A stretch of DNA of 64,000 nt from Cymbidium sinense (taxonomy: Eukaryota > Streptophyta > Magnoliopsida > Asparagales > Orchidaceae), in assembly GCA_021442155.1 (NCBI GenBank), contig CM038229.1:95946271-96010270 (forward strand), written 5' to 3'. A model generated the notes under the pieces. It was not told the origin of the DNA, did not search any database, and was given only the letters and a program-made list of their open reading frames with translations. Positions within the stretch are counted from its first letter, which is position 1. Each line of letters starts with the position of its first letter. Shown piece after piece: positions 22,581 to 34,199 of the stretch. The position numbers and the translations under genes were made by a program.

Positions 22581-23311
22581 TGTTGCGTGTTAGAAAACTA
22601 ATGCGGTAGAGTGAAAAGTTTACTTTGTTGTGAAATCCAAAGACACACATGTATTTAAAGAGCAAGAAAACTGAATTTTAGGAAAACCTAAAAGATAAAA
22701 AAATCACGCTACCAAGATAAAATCTTTCACTATGTATGTTTGAGTACAAAATCTTCCGATAACGGGGATTAAGGATTGCATGAGAAGGTACAACAACTAT
22801 GTCACGCTCGTGGTAACTGAAGCGATGAATGATCGAGACATCGACCGATGAAGGGTCATCATGAGGAGACCGACGAGATGGATGAGGCCGGCGGCGTGGT
22901 TGGTTGACGTCCGTCGAGTGGTGGCGTGGATTGTGCTTGGAGAATCTTCGCTTTAGAGCTCTCTCCTCTCTTGCTTGGGTCCTTTCATGATGAATGATGT
23001 TATAGATTGGAGGAGTGACGCTCAGAAACACATGCAAAATCAACCACTCCACTTCATCGACGGCTCAAAAGGATTCTTTTGATCATTCGATGTATTTTAA
23101 GTATTTGAATGCTCAAATGAAGTAATTATGAGATGCTTAGATCCAGCCACAAGACGATTTAACTATAAACACTCCATGTTTAATATTTATGGATATAACC
23201 GATATCCCAAAGTTTTAAATGATATTTTAAGTTCTTAATCTCGACTAGTTTCAACTAAGGATCAACTTGCTTTTGACATCAAGATTCGTTTCAACTAGTA
23301 ATTTTCAAAGT
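22581..23311 (-). mobile_element. 3' LTR of the Tat-lineage element
   Basis: On the plus strand it starts TGTTGCGTGTTAGAAAAC and ends near AATTTTCAAAG. The last bases of the family end (ATATCA) are missing beside the purine tract. Its GC-rich R/U5 part is shorter than in the other copies. Confidence 0.85.
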
Positions 23312-23325
23312 TGCCTCCTATTTTT
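23312..23325 (-). promoter_or_regulatory. Polypurine tract
   Basis: The minus strand reads AAAAATAGGAGGCA directly before the 3' LTR. The equivalent sites are AAAATAGAG at 12836-12844 and AAAAAATAGAACC next to 40591. It would prime second-strand synthesis. Confidence 0.6.
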
Positions 23326-23815
23326 GGATGACATTATCTCCATCATTCAAAATATATATGCGAATACTTGAAAATAGCATTCTTCAATAAAATTTATGGG
23401 TCCATTAACCATTCATTTTGAGAGTGTAGATTTTCATGAGCACAAGATTATGATCAAGTGTAGGTCACTGCAGTACGCTGACGTAAGATTTGGGGTTATG
23501 GACCCATCGAGCACTTGCTGCCACAGACATCCATGCGCTGCACCAAGGCAAGGCTAGCGGGCGAGCGCGGGTTTATGGGCGAAGCAGCGGGTAAAAGGGC
23601 GGCGAAGGCACGACTGGCGACGAAGCGTTGTCTGGGCAGGTGCAGCTGCTGCACGCAAAACCGCATCAATGAGGGTATTTTGTTCGTTTTGTCCATTTTT
23701 CACGGTTTCCGCGATTTTGAGCGGTTTAAGTTATTTTTCTGGATTTTGATATTTTGCATAGGGGTTTATAAAATCCCCATATGGCTGGGAGAAGACACCT
23801 TCTCTTCTTGAGAGA
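23326..23815. other. Unique segment between 3' LTR and arrays
   Basis: It replaces the AT-rich short-repeat array that sits here in the other two array-bearing elements. 23500-23680 is GC-rich. The 98-codon plus frame at 23515-23811 shows no domain, and I do not call it a gene. Confidence 0.5.
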
Positions 23816-24640
23816 AGGTCATTTGGAAGCGAGCCCATGGCCCATACTGGAGGCTCAGCTTTTCCTCGAAGAAGGCCAACCGCCTTGTCGGACCGACCGG
23901 GTATGAAGGATCAAGGCCCGTGGTTTCATCGGGAAGCTCCTGAAAGAGGCGCTGCCCTTGTGACCGGCCGGAGGCGATCAAGGCTCATGGTTCATACCAG
24001 GTTTTCCCTCGAAGAGGCGACTGCATCACCGGTTCGGAGGCGATCAAGGCCCGTAGTTCATCTGACGATTCGATTTTCGAGAGAACCGCCTTGTACCACT
24101 GTTTGGAGGCGATCGGCTCGAGTTCATATGGCGAGGCTCATTTTCCCTCGAAAGAGTTAACCGCCTTGTCGGACCGACCGAGGCGAGCGCCCATAGATAC
24201 GCCGGCTCGGTTTTCCTTGAAAGAGCGTCAGTGCCCTTGTCGGACCGACCGTTCGAGCGATCAAGGCGTGGTTCATACAACAGGCCCTGCCTCGAAAGAG
24301 CGCCAACTCCCTGACAACGACCGGGTTCGGAGGCGATCGCCCGTAGTTCATACGACGAAGATTTTCCTCGAGAGGCGAACCGCCTTGTCGACCGGCCGGG
24401 TTTGAGGCGATCAAGGCTCGTAGTTCATATGGCGACTCGATTTTCCCTCGAAGAGCGTCAACCGCCTTGTCGGACCGTTCGGAGGCGATCAAGGCCCGTA
24501 GTTTATCTGGCGAGTTCTCTCGAAGAGCGTCAACGCCTTATCGGACCGACCGGGTTCGGAGGCGATCAAGGCGTAGTTTATACAGTGGCTCCGCCTCGAA
24601 GAGGCCAACCGCCTTGTCGACCGACCGGTTCGGGCGATTC
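23816..24640 (-). repeat. About 85-bp tandem array, nine to ten units
   Basis: On the plus strand the unit contains TTTTCCCTCGAAAGAG, CGCCTTGTCGGACCGACCG, GGAGGCGATCAAGGC and CGTAGTTCATA. It is the reverse complement of the array at 12061-12470. Overlapping open frames on both strands are repeat artefacts. Confidence 0.92.
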
Positions 24641-24850
24641 ATGGCGATGACGGGCGGTGGCCGATGTCGGTAGTGACAGGGATGACCACATGGTGACCGG
24701 TGGAGATTGTCGGTGATGGTCGGCGACAGGTTGCCGATGGGTTGGTCTGGCGCGTAACTGGCAGTAATCGACGGTGCATACGGTAGCATCGCGGGATGAC
24801 CGCGATGATGGTGGTGATCGCCGAATTGGGCGGTCAGCGACCGCGACAGT
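24641..24850 (-). other. GC-rich spacer between arrays
   Basis: GGTGACCGG, GGTCGGCGAC and similar words, resembling the reverse complement of 11557-12060. It is absent from the derivative at 39630-45305. Confidence 0.6.
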
Positions 24851-25316
24851 GATGATTTTGACCTATCAGGTTGTTTGTCGAGTGTGACTCAATGACGTTA
24901 ACCTCTATGGAAGAGGTTGAATTGAATCGGTGAGGATTTTGACCAATCCGATTGTTTGTCGAGTGTTACCCGATGATGTTAACTTGTGAAGAGGCCGCGG
25001 GAAGTCCACGAAGGACTTTTGACTTATCCTGGTTTATCGAGTGTGACTCAATGACGTTAACGTATGGAAGAGGTTGAATTGAATCGATGATTTTTGACCT
25101 ATCCCAGGTTATTTATCGAGTGTTACCCGATAACTGTATGGAAGAGAGTCGAATTGAATCCCGAGGATTTTGACCTATCCGGTTGTTTGTCAAAGTGTTA
25201 AATGATGACGTTAACTGTATAAGAGGTCGCGGATGTCACCAAGGACCTTTTGACTATCCGTATCACCAAAGTGTTACTTGACTTACCATGGAAGAGGTCC
25301 ATCAAGTCCCTTTGGG
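24851..25316 (-). repeat. 77-bp tandem array, about six units
   Basis: The unit carries TTTTGACCTATCC, GGTTGTTTGTCGAGTGT, GATGACGTTAAC and GGAAGAGGTTGAATTGAATC. It is the reverse complement of 10196-11556. It ends where the pol-side sequence begins. Confidence 0.9.
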
Positions 25317-25485
25317 ATTGATTATGCCCCGATTGAGATACAACGTGAGTTATATATTTCTCAGTGGAGGATTAAATGAAGGAGAAATAAGCTTGTAAGA
25401 AAAATCTATAAATTTATTACTTTGATAAGTTCGACGATACAATCATAAGACAATTTTAACACGGATATGAGTTTCAAGAAGAAAT

Positions 25486-25540
25486 GACAACAACAACAAC
25501 AACAATAACAAGTCTTTATCCCACTAAGCTACATGAAGAG
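25486..25540 (-). mobile_element. Very short RTE-type LINE 3' end
   Basis: A (CAA)n run followed by AAGTCTTTATCCCACTAAG and CTACATGAA is the complement of the plant RTE 3' terminus also seen at 17528. Only about 50 bp remain, inserted between the 77-bp array and integrase. Confidence 0.6.
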
Positions 25541-25699
25541 GAAGCGACAAACGAGATAAAATAAAAGAATAATTATGCGGTAGAATTACCGATAATATTT
25601 TCTGAGATTCTCGTGTTCCAAGTTCGATGTAGAGTTTTTCTTTTGGATCCTTGAGCTTGAATGCTCCGGCGATGGTCCATCCCAAAGAGGTGAGAGTTT

Positions 25700-26490
25700 A
25701 TTGTGTTGAGGGTCTTTGCTCGAGACTGTAACCAAGTCCCCGAGAATGACGAGATTTTACTCTTCATGAAGTGACGAGCTACCATTTGGTAATAGAAGCA
25801 CCAAGTAGGGCCATGTCACGAGTTTCAAGGAGTAGGTCGGGTCGAGTTTTTCTTCATTACCATCATGATCGAATAATTGAACTCTTGGACTTAGAACCCG
25901 ATATCTACCGGTATAATAGCTGCAAAACACAAGTTATATGGTGTCTCACCACGGTGCATGTAAAGGCCCAAAGAACATAAGAAAGCCCATCAACCCATTG
26001 CCCCGCCTTCTCAAGACGTGTTTTAGTCCTTTGAGTATAGTCATTGATAGCTACCGTCTTAGTTTGAGAATATGCTACCATATGCAGCTTGAATGTGAAG
26101 ATCTTTGCAAAAGGATGTAAAGATTTTTCCAATAAATTGGGTTCCATTTTGGTGATGATTTTTGGAAGACCAATCGACATACTATATTTTTCCAAATAAA
26201 TTATTTAGCATTTGCCTTCGTGATTTTAGGTAGTTTGACTTCCACCCATTTAGTGAAGTCGACGCTAAAATGATAAACTTTCGTTCCTCGACGCTATCAT
26301 CTAAAAAAATGTCTCATGATATCAATTCCCCATTGAGCAAAAGGCCACGGCTTGAAGGGATGAGAGCTTTGTACGCATGTGAGAGGGGTTAGAGTGCAAC
26401 CACAACTTGCACATTTTTTGTGAACTCCAAGGCATTTTATTTCATCAGAAATAGAACCCTTGCCTTATAATTTTAAGGGCTGCCTCCTCC
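25700..26490 (-). pseudogene. Integrase domain of the Tat-lineage element (broken)
   Basis: Read on the minus strand from about 26480, it shows SSHPFKPWPFAQWGIDI, the start of the catalytic core. VDFTKWVEVKLPKITKANA follows, then RTKTRLEKAGQWVDGLSYVL plus WAF. These align with gypsy integrases in the same order, spread over three frames. The catalytic D,D,E set cannot be read with certainty. This enzyme would insert the cDNA and make the 5-bp duplication. Confidence 0.82.
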
Positions 26491-26974
26491 TAGGTGTTCT
26501 CCACATATCCCCGAGTGAACCTCTCTTAATATGTAATCCTCCGAAAGTGAGAGGCATTTGAGGTACGGTCCGAGAAAGTTCATTTGTATAGTTCACCGAT
26601 AATAGTAAAATTTGAAGCTTGTCTGAGACAATTAGTAAGTCTTCGTGAAGGGTTCCTTCTTATAAAAGATAGAATGTGGGTCCATCCACGAATGTTTCTT
26701 TATCTCATTAATTTTTTGTATTACCCACCCCCTGGATAGGAAAATATATTTCTTCAACATGCTTTCTTAAATAGATCTCCAAGTAGCATGTAGCAAGCTT
26801 AATGAGAGCCGAGTATTCTTCCTCTCAGATGTGAATGATTTGATGTGTCTTGAAATGGGCAAGAAGAGACTTTGCCAAGTGGAGATATCGCCATGAGGAT
26901 TATGAGTATTAAAGTTTCAACTTGGGAGGCTTAATAAGTCGAGAGTAAGCATTACTAAGTCTGAAGCTTCACAA

Positions 26975-27170
26975 TCAATGAGTCCCCTCAAGGATGAGAG
27001 CCTCATATTCTACCATATTATTAGTTGCAGAAATTTTAGTAAGTCCATACTCTGGTATTCTGGGAAATAAGTAAGATTTCTGCACTGACATTCCCTCAAG
27101 CCCATCAACATGAGGGTCCATTGAGGAGACAAAGGCGTAATGTGATAGCTCCTGAGTTGGGGCAAGCATT
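26975..27170 (-). pseudogene. RNase H domain of the Tat-lineage element
   Basis: The minus frame contains SATNNMVEYEALI, the signature of the RNase H in Tat-type and related plant gypsy elements, and a weaker VDG for the first catalytic Asp. The full domain continues into broken frames on both sides. Confidence 0.8.
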
Positions 27171-27469
27171 TCATTATAAAGTCTGAGTACAGACGTTATA
27201 GAAAAGGCAAAAAAAATATATCAAATTCTCCCAATTCTACGCACCATTTAATTAACCTCACATATGCTTGGTTTAGGGATGATCCTTAATGGTAAATGAG
27301 TGTAAACGCCGATAAGATGAAGTATGGACAATTTAATTTTGAGAAAACTGAGCCACCTTATCCGCCGGATAATGATTTCTATATCGAGAGAATTTTATTG
27401 ACATAGTAAATTGGTTGTTGTATCCCATTTTTTCTCGACTAAAATTGAGCTTATCGCGGAAGAGCGAGA

Positions 27470-28480
27470 TATAAGTATAGCATCTCCTCTTGGATTAGCT
27501 TGGATAATAGGGGTGGAGATGCTAAATACTCCTTTAGTTGCTCAAAAGTAGTCATTCATCCCCACCAAAATTATTATTTTATCTCCCTTTAATATTTTAA
27601 AGAATGACAAGTATCTATCCTAACGCTGAAGCGGATAACACGAATTCGTCCCATTCAAATGTTGAACTTCCTTAATATTCTTCTGAGGAGTCATATCTTT
27701 GAGAGCTTTGATTTTCTGGGGTTGGCCTCTATCCCATAGGGTTACCATAAATCTAAGAAATTTTTCCGACGTAACCCCAAAAGCACATTTGGTCTGAGTC
27801 GCATGTTATAACGTCGAAGAAGGTTAAAGCATATTTCTAAGTCAAATATGTTGTGATTCTTCCAAACTTTTCACTAATATGTCATCCACATATACCTCAT
27901 CAGGCGACCTAATAGTCTTTAAAAATCTTATTCATAAGTTGTTGATAAGCACCAAAGATTTTTTAACCCAAATGGCATAACTTGGTAACAAGATAAACCA
28001 TTATATGTTTGAAATGTCAGCTTCTTCATCCGTCTATTTTTATTTGGTTGTAACTAGAGTAACATCCAAAAAATTGAACATTTGATTTCCATGTAGATCA
28101 ACCAATTGATCAATTCGAGGAAGAGGAAAGCTATCTTTCTGCAAGCTTAAAGTCGTAATCAATTCACATTCTCCATGTTCCGCTTTGTTTTCTTAACTAT
28201 GACAATATTTGCCATGCGGTAATGTACCTCTCGTATGAATCCGCCTAAGCTTGTTAACTTCTTACTTAATAGCCTGGGCGATCGTGCAAAAAAACTTCGC
28301 TTCTTACGGATGATCGGTTTGAATGTCAAATCGATCATGGGAGTGCATGATCATATGGGTCGACATGTCCGTCGGACTCTAAGCGAAGATGTCTTGATTG
28401 TGCAAGAATTTTATGTATTTTTCCTTTGTTCGTCTGAGAGCGAGATCCAACTTACCTTGTAATGGTTGGTCATCGATAAT
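27470..28480 (-). pseudogene. Reverse transcriptase domain of the Tat-lineage element
   Basis: On the minus strand, YQVMPFGLKN (near 27980) is followed by NKIFKDY and EVYVDDILVKSLEES, with the catalytic YVDD at 27881-27892. The N-terminal fingers lie toward 28480 in shifted frames. The order and motifs are those of Ty3/gypsy polymerases. It is a close relative of 7500-8700. Confidence 0.87.
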
Positions 28481-28639
28481 GCAACAGAGCAAGTCTTGAT
28501 AGGGAAGCTGGGGTACTCATTCATCTCAAAAATTAAAATCTTTGGGAGGTCATAGAGTGAGTGGTTGAGCTTGTTTGAGGTAGCATGATCGCTTCGTTGA
28601 TTTTCATACCACCCCAACTCTAACGGGGTTAGAAATTTC

Positions 28640-29060
28640 ATCTTGAGAGATAATCAAGTGATCGCATTGAAAATTGAGGGGCCTTCCAAAGATATATATT
28701 TGAATCGACTTGACCACCATGAATTGGATTAGATGAGTCACTTGTCGAGGAAATTCACCAAGGACAACGGGAAGGGTGATTGTCTCACAGCGGGCATTAT
28801 CAAACCCCGTATAATGGTCCTGAATGGGTTGGAGCTTTTCCCCAACCGAAATGTGGAGTAAAACAAGACATCAACGAACTTGTCAATAATCAAAATTCTC
28901 TTAACATTATAGCATGGGTCACCATCCGTCGATAGTGGATCTTGATGAGGAACATGAACTCCTTCTAAGTTCGAGTCATTAAAAGTGATGTAATGATCAA
29001 TACGAGACTTCTTTAACTCGCTCTTCGTGAGGTGAAATGAGAACTTGATAAGTATTGGTC
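28640..29060 (-). pseudogene. Protease region of the Tat-lineage element
   Basis: The minus strand reads ITLPVVLGEFPRQVTHLIQF, then MVVKS, the C-terminal half of the retroviral-type aspartic protease found before reverse transcriptase in this group. The active-site half is clearer in the related fragment at 8794-9027. Confidence 0.7.
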
Positions 29061-29449
29061 CTCCCGCGATTGTTTCAATTTTCCTAACTATTTGATGATT
29101 ATTTTGTTATTTCGTGATGATTGTCTTGCCCCCAATTGGAGGTATGTTTGTTTGATTCGCTTAATTCTTCACAAATCGGCGTAGATATCTTTATTGAATG
29201 AGCCTATCGATTTCTTCTTTGAGTTGTTTGCGTCTCAAGAGTATGTCCACAACTCGATTGCTAATATTACTCATTTTAAGAAGGATGTGTCACTTGATAT
29301 TTTCTTCATCTCAAATAGCCATCGAGGTTGACACGAGACTGTCAGGCGTGTATTCCTTTTCTCGGTCGTGGTTCAAGTCAATGAATGGGGTCGGAGGGAG
29401 ATCACCACTACCTTGTTTCTTCTTTTGATGGGACGTGTCGCATTCTGGG

Positions 29450-30310
29450 CTCTTATGTTTTCCGTAGATTGTTCAAATTATTTGCGATGGCATTAATGGC
29501 CTCATCGAAAGATTTGTGCTTCCACATGATGAACTAAGCTATGGCACCATGTCTCGACAGGACGGTAAAAGGCCTGACTAAGTCCTCCAAGGAAAACTCA
29601 TCTTAATAGCTACTCTATGTATTTGGAGAGCTTAAGGAGAACATCTGGAAATATTCCTTAAGTGATTCACCCTCATTCGATGAATGCCTGAGAGATGGGA
29701 GGGATTTTAATGATCCTCTTTGCAATGAACTGCTCCACAAAAATCTTGGCGAGTTCACAAAGACGGAATCCCCTGAAGGGAGTAGAACAAAGTGAGCTTG
29801 CCCTTTGAGGGTAACGGAAAGACGACAGCAAAGCGGTGTGAGATCGCTTGGATATGCTTGATAGTCATGTAATGGTCGATGTGTTCATGTGGGTGAGTCG
29901 CCCATCATAGGAATCAATGCGGAAGCTTGAAACCCACGGAATAAGATGTTGAAGAATAGCTTTAGCTAAAGGTGAGGATTCTCATACCAAGGAGAAGATG
30001 ATTTCCTCTTGAAGGTGAAATTCATCTTGAATTAAGCATCATAATCACGATAACATGACGAAAGGTCACAGACGAGAATGTGTCAAGCTACCGCAATAAT
30101 TGGTGGATTAGCGGCTGAGTTGCACGTGATGGATGAGTAGAACTAGATGTCGAGATCGCATCACTCCTATCGCGGGAACCGGTCAAGGAGATTAGCATTT
30201 TGACCTCCCACGCTAACGATCGATCTTGGGGAGATGTGCCACTGAAGCTTGTGTTCGTAAAGTGGATCATCTCATTTTGAGACTCTTCCATTCTGGACAC
30301 GATCTACTAA
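29450..30310 (-). pseudogene. Gag region of the Tat-lineage element
   Basis: Broken minus frames include ELAKIFVEQFIAKRI then IKIPPISQAFIE, the retrotransposon gag segment that forms the particle. A 70-codon frame at 30088-30300 lies nearer the N-terminus and holds SRMEESQNEMIHF. No full-length frame remains. Confidence 0.7.
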
Positions 30311-30475
30311 AGAGACTCTCATCGCCTTCAACGATAGGTCACGCTATCGTGGGGAGTGAGGCGTACTTGGTGTCCTTGGTTCAAGGATTGAGGGAGTGAT
30401 GGGAGTTGGAGAAGCGGTTATGAGTGCGCCTATTGGCCATAATGAGGGTGTTCACGAATTGTGATTGAATGGTTC

Positions 30476-30493
30476 TTTCCCATGACGACGCCA
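30476..30493 (-). promoter_or_regulatory. Primer binding site
   Basis: The minus strand reads TGGCGTCGTCATGGGAA two to three bases after the 5' LTR end. It begins TGG, the complement of a tRNA CCA end. The exact tRNA is uncertain; Asp or Arg types have similar ends. Confidence 0.65.
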
Positions 30494-30495
30494 AA

Positions 30496-31251
30496 TGCGT
30501 CTGAAAACCTAGAAGAGTGAAAGTTTATGCCTTTAGCGTTGTGAAATCTAGACACACACATGTATTCAAAGAGTGAATAAAAAAACTCCGAATTTTATGT
30601 GAAAAATCTCAAAAGAGGAAAAAATCACGCGGCCTAGCCTAGTAAAATCTTCCACTATGTATCTGCTTTGAGTACAAAATCTTCCATAAGGATTACTGGA
30701 TCGTAGAGAAGGGAACAACTATGTAGTCACGCTTTACAGTGTAGTGGAGTTGATGATGGTGACCATCGAGGACATCGACTAATGATGAAGGTCATCATGA
30801 TGGAGATGAGATCGGTGACGAGGATCGGCGGTGGTTGACGTCCAAAGTGGTGGCGTGATTGCTTAGAGAATCTTCAAGCTTTAGAGCTATCTTCACTATC
30901 TTGCTAGGCCCTTTCACATGAAAGGCTATTTAGATGGAGACGCCTCTATAAATACATAAAAATCCAACCACCCCACTTCATCGGATGGCTCAAAATGATT
31001 CTTGATCATTTGATGTATTTTAAGTATTTGAATGCTCAAATAAAGTCAATTATGAGATCTTGGGCTTGTTAGATCCGGCCAAAAAAACGCCGATTTGACT
31101 ATAACACACGTTTAAGAGCTATTTATGGATTTAACGATATTCTAAAGTTTTAAATGATATTTTAAGTCTTGATCTCGACTAGTTCAAGAGAGGATCGACT
31201 TGCTTTTGACATCAAGATTCGTCGACTAAGTAAAATTTTCATGTCATATCA
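30496..31251 (-). mobile_element. 5' LTR of the Tat-lineage element
   Basis: On the plus strand it runs from TGCGTCTGAAAACC to CATGTCATATCA, followed by the duplication CTTAT. It aligns end to end with 22581-23311. The TATA region (near 30940) is mutated compared with the other LTRs. Confidence 0.88.
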
Positions 31252-31631
31252 CTTATATAAGTGATATAGAGAAACTAGAGCTAGAAAATTTATGTAAAAA
31301 TCAAATAAACTAAGCCACCAATATAACCATCAAAATAAAGGTTAAAAAAATATAAAAAATTAATTAAACTCAAAACTAATCATAAAAAATGTGTCTTAAA
31401 CCTAAATCAAGTAAGAAATATTATTAAAGTCATAAATCTATAAAGAGAAGTAGCCGAAAACATACATAATTAAACCTCACCGGCAGAAACAAAGTAGGAG
31501 ACCGTAGCAAGGAAAGATTTGGCACCTAGGGCTTGAGAGAGAAGAAGAAATTTAAAAATATAACAACATATTAGCTCAAGAAAAAAAATCAAGGAATACA
31601 TACATCACGCCATGGAAGAGAGAATAGTCGT

Positions 31632-31753
31632 GTGCGAGACCTGCAGTCGTCGGTTGGGAGCCTGCTTTCAATGCGGTGACTCGCGATCGAGCCCACAAAA
31701 TGTGCGTGCGTTGCCCTTACGGTTTCACCAATTCCAAAAAAAAAAAAAAAAAA
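31632..31753 (+). mobile_element. SINE copy 2 with 13-bp target-site duplication
   Basis: An exact 13-bp repeat, AGAGAATAGTCGT, flanks the body and its A tail (31619-31631 and 31754-31766). The body has a polymerase III B-box, GATCGAGCC, and ends GCCCTTACGGTTTCACCA plus ATTCC before about 18 A. This is the structure of a tRNA-derived SINE. The A-box is not clear. Confidence 0.85.
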
Positions 31754-31987
31754 AGAGAATAGTCGTCAGTCACAAGCAGTAAATTGGGAGAATAGGAATT
31801 CAGGAAAGGAAGGGTTTATCATTTTTTATAATATTGAGTGAGTTAACAGCGATTTTAACCACTGCTATTACTAGGAGTTAAAACCCTAGCAATTATCAGC
31901 AGTTAAAATCGCTGTTATAGCTAAATATAGGTAGCAGTAATAAAACCACTGCTATAATCTACTGCTTTAATCTATTTTTTTTAGTGA

Positions 31988-32415
31988 ATGCTATCGAAGT
32001 ATTATTTTAATCAAATATTATTATTCTATTTTAATTTTGATGGTAGCTCCAACTAATTTGCCATCTATTTTAATTTGATTTTTAAAATGAATAATTTAAT
32101 ATTTTATACGATCATATCTATTTAATTATGGAATGTATAATTTACGTGATAATATTTAGAAGCTCACGTAAATGTTCGTGCAGTCGAAATTAAATAACCA
32201 AGTTTAATCTAATCCGATTCGGATCCAAGTCCGAACCAATGTGAAACCAAACTGACTCGATTCGGATCTTAATTTGATCTAAAATCAAACCGGTCCCACC
32301 CGAATTTTGCCCCTCTAGTAGGACAAAACAACGATGGTGATAATGAAGTGGGAACATTAGAAATTTCTTTAGTCGAATGTGATTGATTGATCATTTTAGT
32401 TGAATTATATGATTG

Positions 32416-32470
<55 letters not shown>

Positions 32471-33100
32471 TAATTAAGATAAAGTTTAAAGGCTAAAGTT
32501 ACAAGCTTGACCTTAATAAGTAAAAAATATAAATTTTTTGACTTTACAAATTAAAAATGTATAACTATTATATTTAACTATGTGTTGATAATATTACTTA
32601 AAAATAAAATATGAAGCTAAAATATCTCAAGTATGTGTATAATTTTTTCAAATTGATTCTAACTTTTGTCTGAGAAAGAGTAAAAAAATTAAGGTTACTT
32701 AATCAATTCATTTGTATGAACTTCATATTCACACAATACAAGACTTTAATTTTAAATTATCGTCAAAAATATTTCATTTGAGCGGCGAGTTTGTTCAAGC
32801 TCGTCCTACATACAACAATCTGATAGAACATATCACACATGAATGAATACTCTTAATAGCATATCGTTTACATGAATGAATACTCTTAATATTGAATAAT
32901 AAAAGATCACTTAATTGGCATAACAAGTGATCCAAAATACCTTAGGATATAAGATTTCTAATGCAAATGTATTATGTGATGCTTTAAAAGGTATTGAGAA
33001 GACACGAGTGATTTTGTGATCGAGAATATTATTGTCTATCATTTATGATGACAATCTGATATTGATAATCTATTAAAATCATCACTAATTGTCACCACTT
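31988..33100. other. AT-rich spacer with (AT)n
   Basis: Contains the AT microsatellite at 32421-32465. No gene seen. Confidence 0.5.
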
Positions 33101-33400
33101 GGATTTATAGTCTAAATTTGTTGAATGAATGCTATTTAACTTTCCTATCATATTAATATTTCTTATCTATTTAAAGGATGCTCAAACTAAAGGCAATTAT
33201 TAGAGATCTTAGAGTTTAAACTTGAAGGGGAGAGTGAGACATTATTCTAAATTGACTTATAGAGTTAAAAAGTATTGAAGGGGAAGGGCAGTTATAGGTT
33301 GGGGTTTAAAAACACCATCTTCCTTCTTGTATTGTTGTGTAGTTCTTTAACAAATGAAATATAAGCATTTCTTGCTTTAGAAAAAAAATCTTGATTAACT
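33100..33400 (+). mobile_element. Possible retrotransposon 3' end (copia-like), very weak
   Basis: A purine-rich CTTGAAGGGGAGAG is followed by TGAGAC, the arrangement of a polypurine tract before an LTR. AAAAACACCATCTTCC and AATGAAATATAAGC follow like an LTR R region. No protein motif supports it. Confidence 0.25.
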
Positions 33401-34199
33401 ATCTCACTTCAAGTCACCCACTCTATGTTTATTGGATGATCTCTTCATGGTGGATGGCTTATTGATGGTAGTATATTATTGTCTCGGTATTAACTAAAAT
33501 GTTAGTTAAGGGAGAAAAAAAACTCTTGGTGCATAGTATTGATAAAGAGCGTGGATAATTAATTAAAAAAAGAAGATAATTTGAAGCTAAGATATCAACA
33601 TCATAAGGAAAAAAAAAACTCTAATGACTCGGTCAATAAGGTTGTGTTTTTTCAATAATAGATGATTGTGATTATGATGATATGTTACCACTAATAAGAT
33701 CAAAGAGATTTTTCCAATAAATTGAATATGGGACATAGAAGGAGTTGATTATTTTTATTCTTATTTTTGGAGAGAGAACTCGGATTTCAATAATAGAAGA
33801 GCTTGGCAAAAGCACAAAAAGAGATAATATTTTCTTGAATCCCCATTCTCTAGCTCTCTGAATCTATAAATCTCAAAATAAAAACTCTTTCATCTTTAAG
33901 TACAAAGTCTCAAGATCTTTATTAATTACCCTTCATTCCATTAAAAGATTTCTTCATATCCATACGAAATGTTGATTTCAAGTTGAAAGCAAGAAAATGC
34001 TAACTACAAAACATCATGCCTTTAAATACATGAGTTTTAATGTAGCAATATTGAATTTGATGGCCACGATGACTTTACAATTGTTTTAGTCATATAGTCA
34101 CTTATCTCTTGAGTAGATTTTTATATTACTTTTTTATGTTTATTTCATTAATGACAATTCTTCACAATTGTGATAGATTTCTTTTGGTAACACACTAGT
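33401..34199. other. AT-rich spacer, nothing recognised
   Basis: No frame, repeat or motif could be assigned. Confidence 0.5.

Larger units (their letters stand above)
22581..31251 (-). mobile_element. Complete Tat-lineage Ty3/gypsy retrotransposon, 8.7 kb
   Basis: The element is bordered by the 5-bp duplication CTTAT (22576-22580 and 31252-31256). Its coding strand is minus, so the 5' LTR is at 30496-31251 and the 3' LTR at 22581-23311. Between them, in element order, lie the primer site, gag, protease, reverse transcriptase, RNase H, integrase, then about 2 kb of noncoding DNA with two tandem arrays. Long repeat-bearing noncoding DNA between pol and the 3' LTR is known from plant Tat-lineage elements. 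All coding domains are broken by stops and shifts, so as read it is not autonomous. Decay and assembly error cannot be separated here. The two LTRs differ at many small indels and substitutions. Confidence 0.9.
21612..31987. mobile_element. Candidate non-autonomous CACTA element split by a gypsy insertion
   Basis: The right end reads TTTTTTTTAGTG, the complement of a CACTA terminus. It is preceded by subterminal repeats such as AGCAGTTAAAATCGCTG and AACCACTGCTAT. The left end, GCAGAAAAAATTAC then TTTTAGCGGCGGTTACAACC, has the layout common at CACTA ends, but its CACTA itself is lost. Removing the 8.7-kb retrotransposon leaves about 1.7 kb, a normal size for a non-autonomous member. No transposase and no clean 3-bp duplication are visible, so this stays tentative. 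Confidence 0.35.
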
